NCBI GenBank assembly: GCA_963843645.1 | Contig: CAWJLE010000003.1 | Coordinates: forward strand, 248,001-312,000 | Direction of reading: 5' to 3' | Origin: CAWJLE01 sp963843645 | GTDB taxonomy: Bacteria > Chloroflexota > Anaerolineae > DAOTYC01 | DNA length: 64,000 bases | Translations under genes and position numbers: made by a program | Shown here: piece after piece, positions 61,992 to 64,000 of the stretch | Position numbering within the stretch: the first letter of the stretch is position 1 | Layout of the letters: every line of letters starts with the position of its first letter | Notes under the pieces: model-generated | Database searches by the model: none | What the model was told of the DNA's origin: nothing | Seen by the model: only the letters and a program-made list of their open reading frames with translations

Positions 61992-62763
61992 CCGTAGGCT
62001 GGTGAACAGCCTCAAGGAGCAGATCGCGGCCAGCCGGCGCAAGTGGGACAACGAGCGCAAGGTCTGGATTATCGACCCGGCCGCATTCGACACCCTGGCC
62101 GACATCACCCGGAGCACCATCGGTGTGGCCCTGCAGCGGCCCGCGATGCCGGTCAGTGCCAGCCAGCAGGCCACGGTCCGGCTGTTCCGGGTGGACTACC
62201 TGGGGGCCTGTAAAGACCGGGGCGGCAACGAGTCGGCGGCCTTCGGGTCGGTTGACGGCCGGTGGCTGCTGATGATGCCGGAGACGGTGCTCCGGGATTG
62301 GTTTCAGGCCGGGCCGGCGATCCCTGGGGCGAAAGCGACCCTTTATGCGGACCTTGGCATCCCGAAAGACGCCGACCTGGCGGCCGTCAAGTCGGCCTAT
62401 CGCCGGCTGGCCCGCCAGTGGCACCCAGACTCTTGCCGCGAGCCAGGGGCCTCCGAGCAGTTCATGCTGATCCAGAAGGCCTACGAAGTGCTGAGCGACG
62501 ACCGGCGGCGGCGCAAGTATGACGCGGGCCTGGCCCTCGAAGCGTCGCTGGTGGACGCCAGAGCACCGCAGCAGGTGGCGCCGGTCAGCGGCTACCGGTC
62601 GCCGCTGCGCTGCGGGTACATCCTGACCGCCGGGTCGGAGGTGGTGGGCCGCTTCAACGTCGACAGGATTCTGAAGTGGGAGGACATCAAGGACGACCAG
62701 GGGCGCATCATGGTCAGCTCCTGGTCGCGCGGGGCGGACAACTTCATCGTCCAGTGGGTGTAG
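61933..62763 (+). CDS. HARP-like and J-domain fusion protein
   Basis: 276 residues, GGAG upstream of the ATG. Residues 8-50 (GAIVFRSPYDRRLVNSLKEQ followed by RRKWDNERKVWIID) resemble the HARP module of SMARCAL1-type helicases, which binds branched or RPA-coated DNA. Residues 143-200 form a J domain with the HPD motif at 164-166 (RRLARQWHPDS) and the typical end FMLIQKAYEVLSDDRRRRKYD. The last 60 residues form a beta domain (SPLRCGYILTAGSEVVGRFNVDRILKWEDI). J domains recruit DnaK/Hsp70; a phage protein combining this with a DNA-fork module could bring the host chaperone to replication or recombination complexes. Confidence 0.75.
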   Translation: MDLAEATFENGAIVFRSPYDRRLVNSLKEQIAASRRKWDNERKVWIIDPAAFDTLADITRSTIGVALQRPAMPVSASQQATVRLFRVDYLGACKDRGGNESAAFGSVDGRWLLMMPETVLRDWFQAGPAIPGAKATLYADLGIPKDADLAAVKSAYRRLARQWHPDSCREPGASEQFMLIQKAYEVLSDDRRRRKYDAGLALEASLVDARAPQQVAPVSGYRSPLRCGYILTAGSEVVGRFNVDRILKWEDIKDDQGRIMVSSWSRGADNFIVQWV

Positions 62764-62765
62764 CC

Positions 62766-63521
62766 ATGTACGTCGAAACGGGGCACGTCCGGGGCCGCCT
62801 GTGTCTCACCTGGCGCTGCTGCGGCCACCGGTGGGAGCTGTTGTGGTCGCGGGCGTACCCCGACCGGGCCGATTTCAAGCCGGTCTGTCCTACCTGCGGG
62901 CAGATCGGACTCAACTTCAAGGAGATACGAGAGGGAACCGACATGTCCAGTTCAACCGCAATCGTCAAAGGATCGATCTCGGACCTGGCCCAACGGTCCA
63001 ACACCAGCATCGCCGAGGCTTTCATGCAGGCGGACGTGGTCGTCATCATGGACGTCTCGGGTAGCATGGACAATCGGGACAGCCGGGGCTGTCGGACGCG
63101 CTACGACGTGGCCAACGAGGAGATGGCCAAGATTCAGGCCCTGAACCCGGGCAAGATCGCCGTGGTGGCCTTCAGCGACGGCGTGGTGTTCGTGCCGGGC
63201 GGACAGCCGCCCCTGCTCGGTGGCGGGACCGACCTGACGCGGGCCCTGCAGTTCGTCAAGGTGGCGGATGGGGCGGTCGACTTCATTCTGATCTCGGACG
63301 GCCAGCCGGACGACGAGGTCACCGCCCTGGCGGAGGCACGGACTTTCCGCAGCCGGATCGACGTCGTGTACGTCGGCCCCGAGGGCGACCTGTATGGCGG
63401 GCGGCAGTTTCTGCAGCGGCTGGCCGCGGCGCGGGGTGGGAAGTTCGTCGTGGCGGACCGGGCGCAGGAATTGGCCGCCAACGTGCAGCAGCTGCTGCTG
63501 ACGGGGGGCCGTGGACGATGA
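62766..63521 (+). CDS. Zinc-ribbon and von Willebrand A domain protein
   Basis: 251 residues from the ATG at 62766, two bases after the previous stop. The N-terminal 50 residues have cysteines CLTWRCC and CPTCG, a zinc ribbon. After TDM a vWA domain follows with a full MIDAS: DVSGSMD, GGGTDLT and ISDGQPDD. An internal ATG at 62943 has GAGGG eight bases upstream, so the vWA part may also be made alone. vWA proteins in replication modules are rare; those known in bacteria often act with AAA ATPases or in stress (TerY-like) systems. Function is unknown. The next gene overlaps by four bases (ATGA). Confidence 0.75.
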   Translation: MYVETGHVRGRLCLTWRCCGHRWELLWSRAYPDRADFKPVCPTCGQIGLNFKEIREGTDMSSSTAIVKGSISDLAQRSNTSIAEAFMQADVVVIMDVSGSMDNRDSRGCRTRYDVANEEMAKIQALNPGKIAVVAFSDGVVFVPGGQPPLLGGGTDLTRALQFVKVADGAVDFILISDGQPDDEVTALAEARTFRSRIDVVYVGPEGDLYGGRQFLQRLAAARGGKFVVADRAQELAANVQQLLLTGGRGR

Positions 63522-64000
63522 GGGTCAATCACGGCGAGATGGGCGATGCCTACACCCAGCAATACCAGGGGAACCGGATGCACGCCCTGGACCAGTGGTG
63601 GAAGTGGAACGGCTTCGTCTGGGAGCAGATACCCTCCGAGCTGGTGGAGCGGGAAGTGTGGGACGTGCTACGCGGCTTCGAGCCTCAGCCCTGGCGCCAG
63701 CGCCCGACGCTGGGCATGGTAAAGTCCGTGCTGCACTATATCTCGGGCCGGCTGTATGTGCGGCCGGAAGCCCTGGAATACGAGCATTCCACCACCAAGA
63801 TGTGCCTGCGCAACGGCGTCTACGACCTGGAGCTTGATGTGCTCCTGACGGCGCTGCCGGAGTTTCGCTTCACGCGCCACCTGGACTTCCCCTACGATCC
63901 GGCGGCCACGTGCCCACGGTGGGAGGCCTTCCTGACCAGCGTCCTGGTGGACCCCGAGACGCACCAGCCGGACCCCGAGCTGATACGCTTTGTACAGGAG
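63518..64000 (+). CDS. Phage/plasmid primase-helicase of the P4/D5 family (partial)
   Basis: 161 codons to the window end. LYVRPEALEYEHSTTKMCLRNGVYDLELDVLLTALPEFRFTRHLDFPYDPAATCPRWEAFL is the D5_N region that precedes the superfamily 3 helicase in P4 alpha-like primases (LRNGVYDL, FPYDP--TCPRWEAFL). These proteins start element replication by unwinding and priming. The helicase motifs lie beyond the window. It overlaps the vWA gene by four bases. It shows that the region from about 57 kb is the early module of a phage, satellite or integrative plasmid. Confidence 0.8.
   Translation, partial: MRVNHGEMGDAYTQQYQGNRMHALDQWWKWNGFVWEQIPSELVEREVWDVLRGFEPQPWRQRPTLGMVKSVLHYISGRLYVRPEALEYEHSTTKMCLRNGVYDLELDVLLTALPEFRFTRHLDFPYDPAATCPRWEAFLTSVLVDPETHQPDPELIRFVQE

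Overview
The window looks like a chromosomal segment of a GC-rich, probably Chloroflexota (Anaerolineae-like) bacterium, most likely from a metagenome. Pointers are the mix of genes (secreted InlB-type repeat proteins, a protein ending close to LPETGG, a DUF2723 membrane protein, D-aminoacylase beside a peptide ABC transporter, a CoxMSL/Xdh-type molybdenum enzyme) and two secreted proteins that end in a YLPxxV or FLPFVV motif, which I associate with Chloroflexota. The assignment is inference; there is no rRNA marker.

Left part (1-15.6 kb, minus strand): a surface-polysaccharide operon. From upstream to downstream it holds a LysM/TolB envelope protein, an HlyD-type lipoprotein adaptor, a 48-residue membrane peptide, a Wzz chain-length protein and BY-kinase split by a frameshift, WecB and WecC (UDP-ManNAcA supply), a GT4 glycosyltransferase, an epimerase, a Gfo/Idh oxidoreductase, a six-hairpin hydrolase-like protein, a Wzx-type flippase, a methyltransferase, an acyltransferase remnant and the start of an F420-hydrogenase-beta-like ferredoxin. 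16.4-20.4 kb (plus): a secreted GH-A-like protein, an LPETGG protein and a DUF2723 membrane protein. 21.1-26.4 kb (plus): a peptide ABC transporter whose binding protein and first permease are broken by indels, an intact second permease, and N-acyl-D-amino-acid deacylase. 26.5-29.1 kb (minus): a two-gene unit of a short Rad50-like zinc-hook ATPase and an unknown 246-residue partner. 29.4-32.5 kb: a hybrid histidine kinase with a cysteine-rich GAF domain.

33.1-38.7 kb (plus): a ModE-like regulator followed by a molybdenum hydroxylase operon (FAD, 2Fe-2S and Mo subunits, MoaD/ThiS-like protein, XdhC). 38.7-40.1 kb is gene debris (MFS and NadE fragments). 40.1-42.7 kb: a broken FecR-PPC secreted protein. 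42.9-46.0 kb: a GyrI-like protein and a class II aldolase, divergent from an FGGY kinase. 46.3-54.3 kb (minus): a 2677-residue secreted repeat protein with a calcineurin-like phosphoesterase domain.

Right part: tRNA-Lys(CTT) with its terminator, a possible HhH-GPD-like gene and small partner, and a decayed DUF433 antitoxin. From about 57 kb to the end lies the early region of a prophage or integrative element: divergent XRE repressors, zinc ribbons, ERCC4 nuclease, RecT-like annealing protein, RecB/Cas4-like nuclease, a HARP-like/J-domain protein, a zinc-ribbon/vWA protein and a P4-type primase cut by the window edge.

Single-base frameshifts interrupt at least nine otherwise well conserved genes, while several very long genes are intact. 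Sequencing or assembly error must be excluded before those genes are called dead.
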